Source: Actinomadura madurae (GTDB lineage Bacteria > Actinomycetota > Actinomycetes > Streptosporangiales > Streptosporangiaceae). Taken from it: a stretch of DNA of 64,000 nucleotides. The DNA lies in NCBI RefSeq assembly GCF_900115095.1, contig NZ_FOVH01000009.1:186001-250000 (forward strand). The letters run 5' to 3'. The notes under the pieces were generated by a model that did no database searches, was not told the origin of the DNA, and was given only the letters and a program-made list of their open reading frames with translations. Numbering within the stretch: the stretch's first letter is position 1; each line of letters begins with the position of its first letter. Shown here piece by piece: positions 40,787 through 51,163 of the stretch. A program made the translations under genes and the position numbers.

Positions 40787-41557
40787 TCACCAGGGGTGCA
40801 GGACACGGGCGAGGGCGATCCACTGGTCGGGGTGGACGTGGCCGACGATCGTGCCGCGGGGCAGGTCCGCCGCCCGCAGCGCCGCGTCGACCCGGTGGCG
40901 GGGGTGGGCGGTGCGCAGGGAGGCGTGCAGGGTTCCGCCCCTGCCGGTGAAGCCCACCTCGACGCAGTGCAGGTAGCCCGGCATCGCCTCGGGCGGCACC
41001 AGCGGCCGGTCGCGGCGGTCCAGGTGCAGGACGGCGGCGTCCACGCGCGGGACCGGGCGGAACCGGTCGCGGGGGACGCGGGCGCCGAGCCGCCAGGAGA
41101 ACCGCGGCCAGGTCCGCACGGTCAGCAGGCTCCACCGGCCGTAGTCGCCGGTGCGTTTGCGGGCGTACTCGCGCTGCGTGATCAGCGTCGCCGACTCCAT
41201 CGACGGCGCCCCCAGCGCCCAGCCGACGATCCGGGACGTGGCCGCGAACGGGATGTTCCCGGCCAGATGGAACGCGGCGTCCGGGGGCCGGGCGGCCAGA
41301 AGGTCGCCGGTCACGCACGTCACGTGCGGCAGGGCGTGGCAGCGGCGCCGCAGCCGCGCGGCCGGCGCCGGGTCGATCTCGTAGGCGATCACCCGGGCGG
41401 CGTGCGCGGCGAGCGCGGCGGTGATGCGGCCGTCGCCGGCGCCGGCCTCCACGACCAGGCCGCCGGGGACGGCGGCGGTCCGGGCGTAGCGGGCGATGAC
41501 TCCGGCGTCGGCCAGGAGGTTCTGGGACAGTTCGCGGCAGGCACGGCCGCGGGGCAT
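40787..41557 (-). CDS. erm: Erm-type 23S rRNA adenine N6-methyltransferase
   Basis: The protein has 256 residues. RELSQNLLADAGVI is the Erm/KsgA opening, VVEAGAGDGRIT (35-46) binds SAM and GNIPFAAT (100-107) is the catalytic motif IV. Erm enzymes dimethylate A2058 of 23S rRNA, protecting the exit tunnel from macrolide-type inhibitors. The length without an extra C-terminal domain resembles intrinsic actinobacterial Erm proteins. ATG 41557 gives a natural Erm start; a longer in-frame start (ATG 41680) is possible. It is preceded by a long leader with a small ORF. Confidence 0.87.
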   Translation of the reverse strand: MPRGRACRELSQNLLADAGVIARYARTAAVPGGLVVEAGAGDGRITAALAAHAARVIAYEIDPAPAARLRRRCHALPHVTCVTGDLLAARPPDAAFHLAGNIPFAATSRIVGWALGAPSMESATLITQREYARKRTGDYGRWSLLTVRTWPRFSWRLGARVPRDRFRPVPRVDAAVLHLDRRDRPLVPPEAMPGYLHCVEVGFTGRGGTLHASLRTAHPRHRVDAALRAADLPRGTIVGHVHPDQWIALARVLHPW

Positions 41558-41822
41558 GGTGCGGATTCGGTGGTTCACGGTCGCCGTCCTGGGCTTCCGG
41601 CCGCGCGGGGCCGGCGGGACGGGCCACAGGAGAATCCGCGGGAACGCGCGGCGGGGCCCGTCCACGATGGTCAGGGACATCGGATGAAGCCCAGGACGGT
41701 CACCGGCTCACGGCGCGAAGGGAACCGCGCGGTCACAAAGACGCGGCGCCGGGGATGCGGCCCGTGACGGGGCCGCGTAACGACACCCGCGCGGCGCGCG
41801 GGGACCGGTCGCCTGCGGAAGG

Positions 41823-41933
41823 TCAGGCGGCGGCGCGCACCCGGTGGTCCAGGGCGGGGCGACGCTCGCGCGGCCGCGCGTTCGCGGCGGCGGAGACGGT
41901 CACCCGCGCCGCGCTCTTGGTCATGGCGCACAT
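41823..41933 (-). CDS. Leaderless 36-residue ORF upstream of erm
   Basis: ATG 41933 begins 7 nt after a -10 element and has no ribosome-binding site. The product starts MCAMTKSAARVTVSAAANAR and is basic. It ends about 265 nt before the Erm start. Small ORFs in this place often control erm genes by ribosome stalling or attenuation; that role is inferred. Confidence 0.5.
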   Translation of the reverse strand: MCAMTKSAARVTVSAAANARPRERRPALDHRVRAAA

Positions 41934-41940
41934 GCGCGCG

Positions 41941-41970
41941 ATCCTAGGACCCGCGCACGGCCGCACCCAA
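41941..41970 (-). promoter_or_regulatory. Probable promoter of the erm transcript
   Basis: On the minus strand TTGGGT and TAGGAT are separated by 18 bp. TAGGAT is 7 nt from ATG 41933, so transcription would start on or next to that ATG. Confidence 0.5.
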
Positions 41971-42012
41971 CAGGTTTTCCGCCGGCCCGCCTCGTAGGCT
42001 CGGCGGTGGGGG

Positions 42013-42996
42013 GTGCCGATGGGCCGCGATCCGCAGTACCTGGCGTTCATGCGCGACCGCCTCGCCGGTCCCGCCGACAGCACGGCAGGCGGCGGGACCG
42101 GCGGCGCGGTCGAGGACGCGCGCCGCGCCCATGCCGCCGACCTGGCCCGCTCCCCGCGCCCGCCCGCCGGCACCGTCCAGGACCTGGTCGTGGACGGCGC
42201 GGCGGGCCCGCTGCCCGCGCGGCTCTACCGGCCCGCGTGGGACGGCCCGGCGCCCGTCCTGGTGTACTTCCACGGCGGCGGCTGGATCCTCGGCGACGTC
42301 GACTCCTACGACCCGGTCGTGCGGGCCCTGGCCGCCGCCAGCGGTGTCGCGTGGGTGTCGGTCGGGTACCGGCGCCCGCCCGAGGACCCGTTCCCCGCCG
42401 CGGTGGACGACGCGGCCGCCGCCGCCCGCTGGGTCGTGGCGAACGCGGCGGGCCTCGGCGTGGACGCCGGGCGGGTCGGCGTCGCCGGCGACAGCGCGGG
42501 CGGGCAGATCGCCGCCGCGGCCGCGGGACGGCTGCGGCACGCGGGCCCCGCCCGCCCCGTCCTGCAGGTCCTGCTGTACCCGGCCGTGGACCTGCGCGAG
42601 GCCCCGCCGCCGCTGCCCGACCCCGACGGGCTTGACTTCGGGCCCTCCCGCATCGACCGGGCCCTGCGCGCCTACCTGCGCGACACCGACCGCACCCTGC
42701 CGGAGGTGTCGCCCCTGCTGGACCCCGACCCGGCGACGCTGCCCCCGGCGGTCATCGCGACCGCCGAGTACGACCGGCTGCGCCCCCAGGCCGAAACGCA
42801 CGCGGCGCGGCTGCGCGCCGCCGGCGTGCCCGTCACCCTCGTCCCCGGCACCGGGCTGGACCACGGCTTCCTCGGCTGGGGCTCGTTCGCGCGCCGCCCC
42901 GCCGCCGCGATCGCCGGGATCGGCGCCGCCGTCCACCGCGCCCTCACCGCCACCGGGGTTCCGGCCCGTCCGCAACCACCGCGGCCCCGACCTTAA
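42013..42996 (+). CDS. Alpha/beta hydrolase, hormone-sensitive-lipase family
   Basis: The protein has 327 residues (325 if from ATG 42019). VLVYFHGGGWILG is the oxyanion-hole HGGG, VGVAGDSAGGQIAA holds the nucleophile Ser, DRLRPQAE the acid and GLDHGFLGWG the catalytic His. It hydrolyses short acyl esters; no natural substrate is evident. The C-terminal RPQPPRPRP is a low-complexity tail. It has no close operon partner. Confidence 0.9.
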   Translation: MPMGRDPQYLAFMRDRLAGPADSTAGGGTGGAVEDARRAHAADLARSPRPPAGTVQDLVVDGAAGPLPARLYRPAWDGPAPVLVYFHGGGWILGDVDSYDPVVRALAAASGVAWVSVGYRRPPEDPFPAAVDDAAAAARWVVANAAGLGVDAGRVGVAGDSAGGQIAAAAAGRLRHAGPARPVLQVLLYPAVDLREAPPPLPDPDGLDFGPSRIDRALRAYLRDTDRTLPEVSPLLDPDPATLPPAVIATAEYDRLRPQAETHAARLRAAGVPVTLVPGTGLDHGFLGWGSFARRPAAAIAGIGAAVHRALTATGVPARPQPPRPRP

Positions 42997-43086
42997 AGCC
43001 GCTTGCCCATGCCGTTTAACCGGCTTGACGTCGGCAATCACTATTGCGCGAACCGATTAACCGCCGACGGTCGAGGAGGCACCGTC

Positions 43087-43401
43087 TTGTATCGGACGCA
43101 CGAAATGAGGAAGGTCCGGACACAGGAGTCAGGGCTGGAAGAGTGGGCGTGCCCCACCTGCGGGCGCCGCATGCTGCTGCGGTGGCCGCCCGACTACCAG
43201 AAGCGCGTCATCGAGCCCGGCGACGAGGAGGCCTGCCACGTCGGCAGCACCCCCCAGGACACCGGCGCCCCCGACGAGCTCCCCGCCGCCGGCCAGGCCG
43301 ACGTCATGCAGATGCGCAACACCCGCCGCTGGCTCCGCGAGACCGGCGTCGACGCCAGGGAACGCCTGGGCCACCTCCCGGTCCCGCCCGAACCCGTCTG
43401 A
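43087..43401 (+). CDS. Zinc-ribbon protein of unknown function
   Basis: The protein has 104 residues from TTG 43087, chosen because GAGGAGG lies 8 nt before it. EEWACPTCGRRMLLRWPPDY is a half zinc ribbon, and a third Cys follows in EEACHVGS. The rest is polar with RNTRRWLRETGVDARERLGH. Soluble. I do not recognise the family. It is flanked by the esterase and, convergently, the DUF885 gene. Confidence 0.7.
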   Translation: MYRTHEMRKVRTQESGLEEWACPTCGRRMLLRWPPDYQKRVIEPGDEEACHVGSTPQDTGAPDELPAAGQADVMQMRNTRRWLRETGVDARERLGHLPVPPEPV

Positions 43402-43432
43402 CCCGCACCCCGCCGACCGCGCCCCGGAGATC

Positions 43433-45082
43433 TCAGAAACGGGCGAGTTCGGCGCGCAGCCGGTCCAGGCCCATCGGCCCCAGATCCAGCGCCCGCCGAT
43501 GGAACTCCTTCAGATCGAAACCCGAACCCGCCCGGCGCCGGGCCTCCTCCTGCGCCTCCAGCCAAACCTTCTCCCCCAGCTTGTAGGCGATCGCCTGCCC
43601 CGGGCGCCCCAGATACCGGTCTATCTCGAACGCCACCGCCGCGTCGGGGTCGGGCCCCTTGCGCGCCCGCAGGAACTCCCACCCCAGCTCCGGCGTCCAC
43701 CGCTCCCCCTCGTGAAAGCCCGTCCCCGCCGGGATCGGCAGCTCCAGGTGCAGCCCGATGTCCAGGATCACCCGCGCCGCGCGGAACCGCTGCCCGCCCG
43801 CCAGCATCCCCAGCCGGTGCGCCGGATCCCGGTAGTGGCCGAGCTCGTCCATCAGCCGCTCGGCGTACAGCCCCCACCCCTCGCTGTGCCCCGGGTGCAG
43901 CTCGCTCGACAGCCGCTGGAACCGGTTCAGCGCCGGGTTCAGCGCGGTCACGCCCAGCTGCAGGTGATGGCCCGGCACACCCTCGTGGAACATCGTCGTC
44001 GGGACCGTCCACGTCACCACATCGGCGGACGGGTCCCCCAGCGTCCACCACACCGTCCCCGGACGCGACAGGTCCTCCGCCGGCGCCAGATAGTAGATCC
44101 CCGCCTCCACCGGCGAGATCCGGCACTCGATCCGCCGCAGCGGCTCGGGGATGTCGAAATGCACCCCGTCCAGATCCGCGATCGCCCGGTCCGCCAGCTC
44201 CTGGATCCACTCCCGGAACGCCTCCGCGCCCCCGATCCGGTACGCGGGGTCGGCGTCCAGCGCCGCCGTCACCGCCGGCAGCGGCTCACCCGGCAGGATC
44301 TCCGCCGCCGCGGCGGCCATCTCCGCCTCGATCCGCGCCAGCTCCTCCCAGCCCCACGCGTAGGTCTCCGCCAGATCCAGCTCCGTCCCGAGGAAGTCCC
44401 GCACCCCCAGCCGGTACCGGTCGCCGCCCAGCGCGTCCCGCTCCGGCGCCCGCCACGCCAGCTCTCCCGACAGGAACGACGCGAACTCCGCCAGCGCCGC
44501 CGACGCCGCCCGCGCCGCCTCCCCCAGCGCCCCCGCCAACGGCCCGTCCCCGTACCGCCCCGCCAGACCCACCAGATACGCCGGGACGTCCCCGCACTCG
44601 CGGGCGTTGCGCAGCACCTGCCGCCGCGCCGCCACACTCCCCCGGGCGCACGCCCGCTCCAGCGACACCCGCAGCCCCGCCAGCGCCGCCGGCAGCGCCC
44701 GCATCCGCGCGTGCACGGCCTCCCAGTCGGTGCCGGCGCCCCGGTCCAGCAGCTCCACCGCCATCCGCAGCCGCTGGACGGGCCCGTCGGTGGTGTCCAG
44801 GAACCCCTCCCGCACCCCCGCCTCGTCCAGCGCCACCTCCACCTCAAGGCGCTCGCGCAGCACCGCAGCCGCGATCCGCCCCGCCTCACCGGCACCGGCC
44901 GCGGCGCCGCCGAGCGCCGCCAGCGTCCGCCGCGACAGATCCGCGCGGGCCGCGACCCCGTCCGGCCCGTAGTCGGTCAGCCGCGCGTCCTGCCCCGCGA
45001 TCCCCATCAGCGCCGCCAGGCACGGGTCCAGCGCCGCGAACTCCTCGACGTACCGGCCGGCAAGGTCATCCAGTTCGGTCAC
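43433..45082 (-). CDS. DUF885 family metalloprotein
   Basis: The protein has 549 residues. MFHEGVPGHHLQLG (near residue 360) is the zinc-binding HEGxPGHH motif of DUF885, followed by the ERLMDELG helix. These are putative carboxypeptidases; no substrate is assigned. There is no signal peptide, so it is cytoplasmic. The N-terminal half is rich in Ala and Arg. Full family length. It stands alone. Confidence 0.88.
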   Translation of the reverse strand: MTELDDLAGRYVEEFAALDPCLAALMGIAGQDARLTDYGPDGVAARADLSRRTLAALGGAAAGAGEAGRIAAAVLRERLEVEVALDEAGVREGFLDTTDGPVQRLRMAVELLDRGAGTDWEAVHARMRALPAALAGLRVSLERACARGSVAARRQVLRNARECGDVPAYLVGLAGRYGDGPLAGALGEAARAASAALAEFASFLSGELAWRAPERDALGGDRYRLGVRDFLGTELDLAETYAWGWEELARIEAEMAAAAAEILPGEPLPAVTAALDADPAYRIGGAEAFREWIQELADRAIADLDGVHFDIPEPLRRIECRISPVEAGIYYLAPAEDLSRPGTVWWTLGDPSADVVTWTVPTTMFHEGVPGHHLQLGVTALNPALNRFQRLSSELHPGHSEGWGLYAERLMDELGHYRDPAHRLGMLAGGQRFRAARVILDIGLHLELPIPAGTGFHEGERWTPELGWEFLRARKGPDPDAAVAFEIDRYLGRPGQAIAYKLGEKVWLEAQEEARRRAGSGFDLKEFHRRALDLGPMGLDRLRAELARF

Positions 45083-45145
45083 CGCACCAGGCTACGGCCA
45101 CCACCCCGAAAAGCGATCATGGAAACGTGCCAAACCGGCGCGCCG

Positions 45146-45811
45146 TCAGCGCGCCTCGGCCGCCAGCCGCACACCCAGCCCCACCAGCACCACACCCGAC
45201 AGCTGGTCCAGCCGCCGCCGCACCGCGGGGCGCCCCAGCGCCCGCCGCGCCGCCGCGACCGTCCACACCACCGCCGTGTACCAGACCAGGTCGATCAGCG
45301 CCCACAGCACCGAGAACCCGATGAGCACCGCCGCCACCGGCCACCCCTCCGGCACGAACTGCGGCAGGAACGACACCGCGAACACCCCCGCCTTCGGATT
45401 GGCGAAGTTCGTCACCAGCCCCAGCCGGAACCACCGCCACCCCGCCGCCCCGCGACCGGCATCCGCCCCGTCCACGGTGTCCCCAGTGTCAGCGGTGTCA
45501 GCGGTGTCAGCGGTGGGGCGGCTACCGCGCCGCGCCTGCCACAGCGCCCGCACCCCGAACCACACCAGCACCACCGCGCCCGCGATCCGCAGCCCCTCGT
45601 ACGCCAGCCGCGACGCCGCCAGCAGCGCCGACAGCCCCACCGCCGCCGCCACGCCCCACGCCAGCACGCCCGCCTCGTTGCCCAGCGCCGTCACCACGCC
45701 CGCGCGCCGCCCCGACCGCATCGACGCACGCATGATCACCACCGTCGACGGGCCCGGGACCATCGCGATCAACACCGCCGCGCCCGCGAACGCGACCAGA
45801 CTCTCCAGCAT
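45146..45811 (-). CDS. LysE/RhtB family exporter
   Basis: The protein has 221 residues and about six membrane segments: LIAMVPGPSTVVIMRASMRS, LRIAGAVVLVWFGVRALWQA, FRLGLVTNFANPKAGVFAVS. The family exports amino acids or related metabolites. A loop insertion, TADTADTADTGDT, arises from a 9-bp tandem repeat (TGTCAGCGG) at about 45488-45515. ATG 45811 follows GGGGGG. Confidence 0.87.
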   Translation of the reverse strand: MLESLVAFAGAAVLIAMVPGPSTVVIMRASMRSGRRAGVVTALGNEAGVLAWGVAAAVGLSALLAASRLAYEGLRIAGAVVLVWFGVRALWQARRGSRPTADTADTADTGDTVDGADAGRGAAGWRWFRLGLVTNFANPKAGVFAVSFLPQFVPEGWPVAAVLIGFSVLWALIDLVWYTAVVWTVAAARRALGRPAVRRRLDQLSGVVLVGLGVRLAAEAR

Positions 45812-45897
45812 CCCCCCATGCTGACCGGCCCCCGCACCCGCCCGCAACGCCCTTCACCGGCCCGCAGACCCCTACCGCAGACCCCTACCGCGGGGAC

Positions 45898-46653
45898 CTA
45901 GAGCGGGGCGCCGTCGTCACCGCCCGTCCCCGACGGCGACGGAGACGGCGTCCCCGGAGACGAGGGCGGCTGCGACGGGGACGGTGTCGGCGACGTCGGC
46001 GACGGCGTCGGCGACCGTGACGGCTGCTGGAACGTCGGCGTCGGCTCCGGCGGCGGAGGCGGCGGCTCCTCCGCCGCCGGCTGGCACGCGAACAGCAACC
46101 CCATCAGCAGCGCCAGCACCGCCAGCACCGCCGCCAACGCCAGCACCGCCGCCACCAGATTCCGCTCCGGCGGACGCTCCCCCACCGGCCCGGGAACCCC
46201 CACCGGCCGCGGCCGCTCCAACGCCGGCTCCCCCGACCCCAGCCAGTACGGCTGGAACTGCGGCCCGCGCCGCCGACCGCCCCACCAGGCCCGCCCCGAC
46301 CCCTGGAACACCACCGGCTCCAGAAACCGCTCCGCACCCGCACGATCCGACTCGTACAGCGTCGCCACCCACGGCGCCGGACCATCCGGCTGCGCCGCCA
46401 CCACCGGCGCCGCCCCGCCCGCGTCCCCCACCGGACGCCCCGGACCCGGCACCGCCGCGTTGATCGCGGCACGGAACCGGTCCCGCGCCGCCGCATCCCC
46501 GGCGGCCCCCTGGTTCAGCACCGCCACGCTCGCGCGCCGCCCCTCACCGTCCACCCCCAGGAACACGATCCCGGCGGCGGACTCCGACAAACGCGCCGAC
46601 AAACGGAACGGCCCCAGCTGAGCGGGATCCCCCGGCGGCAACGGCCTCGACAT
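45898..46653 (-). CDS. Membrane protein with degenerate kinase-like N-terminus
   Basis: The protein has 251 residues from ATG 46653. The start LPPGDPAQLGPFRLSARLSE then SAAGIVFLGVDGEGRRASVAVL looks like the first strands of a Ser/Thr kinase, but no catalytic lobe follows. Residues 168-195 form one membrane helix (NLVAAVLALAAVLAVLALLM). The outside C-terminus is a Pro/Ser/Thr stretch. It may be a pseudokinase-like remnant or anchor. It faces the MoxR gene, 200 bp away. Confidence 0.65.
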   Translation of the reverse strand: MSRPLPPGDPAQLGPFRLSARLSESAAGIVFLGVDGEGRRASVAVLNQGAAGDAAARDRFRAAINAAVPGPGRPVGDAGGAAPVVAAQPDGPAPWVATLYESDRAGAERFLEPVVFQGSGRAWWGGRRRGPQFQPYWLGSGEPALERPRPVGVPGPVGERPPERNLVAAVLALAAVLAVLALLMGLLFACQPAAEEPPPPPPEPTPTFQQPSRSPTPSPTSPTPSPSQPPSSPGTPSPSPSGTGGDDGAPL

Positions 46654-46853
46654 GGCCGCAACACTAACAACCACGCCCTACCATCAGGGCCAGGACGGCC
46701 CCACCCCCGCACACCGGGCACACCGGACCCTCAACCGATCACCGGCGACGCGCACGTATCCCGAACGAACGGGTACAAGTGATCGCGTAGGGTCGAAACG
46801 CGTCACCCGGCACACCAGAACGGGGCTACCGAGGGACAGTGAGGGACACCCAC

Positions 46854-47866
<1,013 letters not shown>

Positions 47867-47870
<4 letters not shown>

Positions 47871-48907
47871 ACCCCCGCCCCACCACCACCCGCCGCCGGC
47901 GCAGCGGCAAACTCGCCCACCTCGCCCCCGAACGCACCCTGCGCCGCCTCGAACTCCAGGTCACCCGCCGCCTCGACGGCCTCCTCAACGGCGAACACCT
48001 CGGCCTCCTGCCCGGCCCCGGCACCGAACTCGCCGAAGCCCGCCTCTACCAGCCCGGCGAAGACGACGTCCGCCACATGGACTGGGCCGTCACCGCCCGC
48101 ACCACCACCCCCCACGTCCGCGACCTCATCGCCGACCACGAACTCGAAGCCTGGATCCTCGCCGACCTCACCCCCAGCATGGACTTCGGCACCGACACCA
48201 TGATCAAACGCGACCTCGCCGTCGCCGCCCTCGCCGCCATCGGCTTCCTCACCCTCCGCCTCGGCGACCGCGCCGGCGCCTACCTCCTGCACCCCGACGG
48301 CATGCGACGCTGGCCCGCCCGCACCGGCAAAGCCGCCCTCTACGCCCTCCTCCAAGCCGCCCTCGACGCCCGATCCGTCGACGACGCCACCCCCGGCAGC
48401 GGCTCCGCCCGCACCGCCACCACCGCCCCGCCCCGCGACCTCGCCACCGCCATCACCGCCCTCGACCGCGGCCAGACCCGCCGCGGCCTGCGCGTCGTCA
48501 TCTCCGACTTCCTCCACCCCGACGGCGCCGACACCAGCCCCGACGGACCCCACGGCCAACCCGCCTGGGAACGCCCCCTGCGCCGCCTCACCGCCCGCCA
48601 CCAGGTCCTCGCCATCGAGATCATCGACCCCCGCGAACTCGACCTCCCCGACGTCGGCCTCGTCGAGATGACCGACCCCGAGACCGGAACCGTCCACGAG
48701 ATCGTCCTCAGCCGCCGCGTCCGCGAACAATACGCCGCAGCGGCCGCCGCCCAGCGCGAGCACACCCGCGCCGCCCTCCGCCGCAGCGGCGCCCACCACC
48801 TCATCCTGCGCACCGACCGCGACTGGATCGCCGACATCGCCCGCTTCGCCCTCCGCCAGCGCCGCGCCGCCGGCCGGCCTTTCACCACAGCGGGAGCGCG
48901 CCCATGA
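47867..48907 (+). CDS. DUF58 domain protein
   Basis: The protein has 346 residues. GEDDVRHMDWAVTARTTTPH and EAWILADLTPSMDFGTD belong to DUF58, the VWA-like middle member of MoxR operons. Its metal-site-like DLTPSMDFG resembles MIDAS. ATG 47867 overlaps the moxR stop (ATGA). Soluble N-terminal domain and a basic tail. No specific partner is known beyond the operon. Confidence 0.88.
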
Positions 48908-49851
48908 CCTTCCTGTCACCCGAACGCCTCTGGATCCTCGGCCTCCTGCCGCTCCTCGCCGCCGCCTACACGCTGCTGCAGCTCCGCCGCCGCAGCTACG
49001 CCGTCCGCTTCACCAACCTCGCCCTGCTCTCCCAGGTCGCCCCCAAACGACCCGGCTGGCGCCGCCATGTCGCCGCCACCCTCTTCCTCATCATGATCGC
49101 CCTCATGATGATCGGGTTCGCCCGCCCCGCCAGCTCCGTCAAGGTCCCCCGCGACCGCGCCACCATCATGGTCGCCGTCGACGTCTCCCTGTCCATGATG
49201 GCCAGGGACGTCACCCCCAGCCGCCTCGACGCCGCCAAGACCGCCGCCAAGAACTTCATCGACGAACTCCCCGGACGCTTCAACGTCGGCGTCGTCGCCT
49301 TCGCCGGCAACGCCAACCTCGTCGCCGCCCCCTCAGCCGACCGCGACGCCGCCGTCGCCTCCCTCGACCAGCTCGCCCTCGCCAAGCGCACCGCCATCGG
49401 CGAAGCCGTCTTCACCTCCCTGCAGGCCGTCCGCTCCTTCGACGCCGAAGCCCGCCAGGACCCCCCACCCGCCCACATCGTCCTGCTCTCCGACGGCGAC
49501 AACACCACCGGACGCTCCGTCCAGGAGGCCGTCGACGCCGCCCGCACCGCACAGATCCCCGTCTCCACCATCGCCTTCGGCACCCCCTACGGCACCGTCG
49601 ACATCGAAGGCGAGACCACAAGCGTCTCGGTCAACAAGGAGACCCTCAAGACCCTCGCCGAAAGCACCCAGGGCAAGGCCTACGAGGCCGCCGACGGCGG
49701 GCAGCTCCGCGAGGTCTACCGCAACATCGGCACCTCCCTCGGCTTCAAGACCGAGCACCGCGACGTCGCCGCCCGCTACATCGGCATCGCGCTGTTGTTC
49801 GCCCTCGCCGCAGGCGGCACCTCCCTCGCCTGGTTCTCCCGCCTCCCCTGA
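48904..49851 (+). CDS. VWA domain membrane protein (BatA-like)
   Basis: The protein has 315 residues. Membrane segments near 8-26, 57-75 and at the end (YIGIALLFALAAGG) flank a VWA domain with MIDAS residues in VAVDVSLSMMA, and DGDNTTG. It is the third gene of the MoxR operon, overlapping DUF58 by 4 nt. The complex probably acts at the membrane. Function beyond that is unknown. Confidence 0.9.
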   Translation: MTFLSPERLWILGLLPLLAAAYTLLQLRRRSYAVRFTNLALLSQVAPKRPGWRRHVAATLFLIMIALMMIGFARPASSVKVPRDRATIMVAVDVSLSMMARDVTPSRLDAAKTAAKNFIDELPGRFNVGVVAFAGNANLVAAPSADRDAAVASLDQLALAKRTAIGEAVFTSLQAVRSFDAEARQDPPPAHIVLLSDGDNTTGRSVQEAVDAARTAQIPVSTIAFGTPYGTVDIEGETTSVSVNKETLKTLAESTQGKAYEAADGGQLREVYRNIGTSLGFKTEHRDVAARYIGIALLFALAAGGTSLAWFSRLP

Positions 49852-49877
49852 CACCCGCACGCTCAGGACGGGCACGC

Positions 49878-51008
49878 TCAGGACAGGCACTCCAGCGCCG
49901 CGCGCACGTACGCCTCCGACCGGTCCGAACCGATCACACCCGGCGCCATCCGGTTCATCATGTACGCGATCGTCGTCCGCGACTCCAGATCCATGATGAT
50001 CAGCGAACCGCCCCAGCCGCCCCAGTAGCACACCCGCCCCCGCGGCACGTACGGCACCGTCTCGGCCTCCGGAAGCGCGTACCCGACCCCGAACCGCAAC
50101 GGGACGCCCAGCACCAGATCGACCCCATGGCTCTGCTCGTCGAAGACGGCCTCCAGCCCGTCCGCCGACAGCAGCCGCACCCCGTCCACCGTCCCGCCCA
50201 GCGACACCGCCGACAGGATCCGCGCCACCGACCGCGCGTTCCCATGCCCGTTCAGCGCCCCCAGCTCCGCGCGCCGCCACGCCCCGGTGTTGGCCGCCTC
50301 CGGATCGGGCACCGGCCCCGTGAACACCTTGAACGCCACGCTCCCCTCCTGCGGAGCGCCCCCCTCGGGCGGCGGCGGGACGACCGGCGCGATCCGCCCC
50401 CAGTCGCCCTCCACCGCCCCCACCTGGAAGTCCGCGCCCAGCGGACCGGCGATCTCCGCCGCCACGAACTCCCGCAACGACCTGCCCGACACCCGCCGCA
50501 CCAGCTCCCCCACCAGATGGCCCTGGTTCTGCGCGTGGTACCCCGACGCCGTGCCCGGCTCCCACCACGGCGCCTGCGCGGCCAGCCGCGCCGTCGCGGC
50601 GTCCCGGTCGTACATGTCCGCAAGCCGGAACGGCGCCTCCCAGCCCGCCACACCCGAGGTGTGCCCGAGGACGTGGCGGACCTCGACGCGCTCCTTGCCG
50701 TTCTCGGCGAACTCCGGCCAGTACTTCGCCACCGGCGCGTACAGGTCCAGCAGCCCCCGATCGGCCAGCATCAGCGCGGCGAGGTTGGTCACCGTCTTGG
50801 TCGTCGACCACACGTTGGTGATGGTGTCCCTTGTCCACGGGGTCCGGCGCCCCGTGTCGCACCACCCGCCCCAGATGTCGACCACGGTGCGCCCCTCGAC
50901 GTCGATGACGAGGCTCGCCCCGAGCTCCTCACCCGAATCCAGCCGCTGCGCGAACACGTCCCGCACCTGCTCCAGCGCGGCGTCGACCTTTCCCTGCACC
51001 TCGACCAC
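49878..51008 (-). CDS. Serine hydrolase of the beta-lactamase/EstB family
   Basis: The protein has 376 residues. STTK (68-71) is the SxxK nucleophile motif; GYHAQNQGHLVGELV supplies Tyr; the end has CYWGGWGGSLIIMDLESRTT (H/KxG-like). No signal peptide, so probably a cytoplasmic esterase rather than a beta-lactamase. GTG 51008 follows GGGAGGAGC. It is divergent from a TetR-type gene whose operator-like repeats lie next to this start. Confidence 0.87.
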   Translation of the reverse strand: MVEVQGKVDAALEQVRDVFAQRLDSGEELGASLVIDVEGRTVVDIWGGWCDTGRRTPWTRDTITNVWSTTKTVTNLAALMLADRGLLDLYAPVAKYWPEFAENGKERVEVRHVLGHTSGVAGWEAPFRLADMYDRDAATARLAAQAPWWEPGTASGYHAQNQGHLVGELVRRVSGRSLREFVAAEIAGPLGADFQVGAVEGDWGRIAPVVPPPPEGGAPQEGSVAFKVFTGPVPDPEAANTGAWRRAELGALNGHGNARSVARILSAVSLGGTVDGVRLLSADGLEAVFDEQSHGVDLVLGVPLRFGVGYALPEAETVPYVPRGRVCYWGGWGGSLIIMDLESRTTIAYMMNRMAPGVIGSDRSEAYVRAALECLS

Positions 51009-51053
51009 GGGGGGCTCCTCCCTGCGCTGAACGCAACGTTGGGATATGATCGC

Positions 51054-51086
51054 TGCATCATGCAACATTTATGGGTCTGTGTTGCA
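51054..51086. promoter_or_regulatory. Operator-like repeats between serine hydrolase and TetR genes
   Basis: TGCATCATGCA (51054-51064) is an odd palindrome. TGCAACA (51061-51067) and TGTTGCA (51080-51086) are a perfect inverted repeat with 12-bp spacing. TATGAT (51045-51050) is a -10-like element next to them. Likely site for the divergent TetR protein. Confidence 0.5.
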
Positions 51087-51163
51087 GTTTGGCACCCCCT
51101 CCCCACCGGTGCAACCCTGGCGGCACGGCCGAACACACGGACGGCGGCGAAGGAGTCTGCACG

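Noticed and set aside
38884..40806. 640-codon frame opposite the aldehyde dehydrogenase
   Set aside because: Shadow of a clearly conserved enzyme; no domain.
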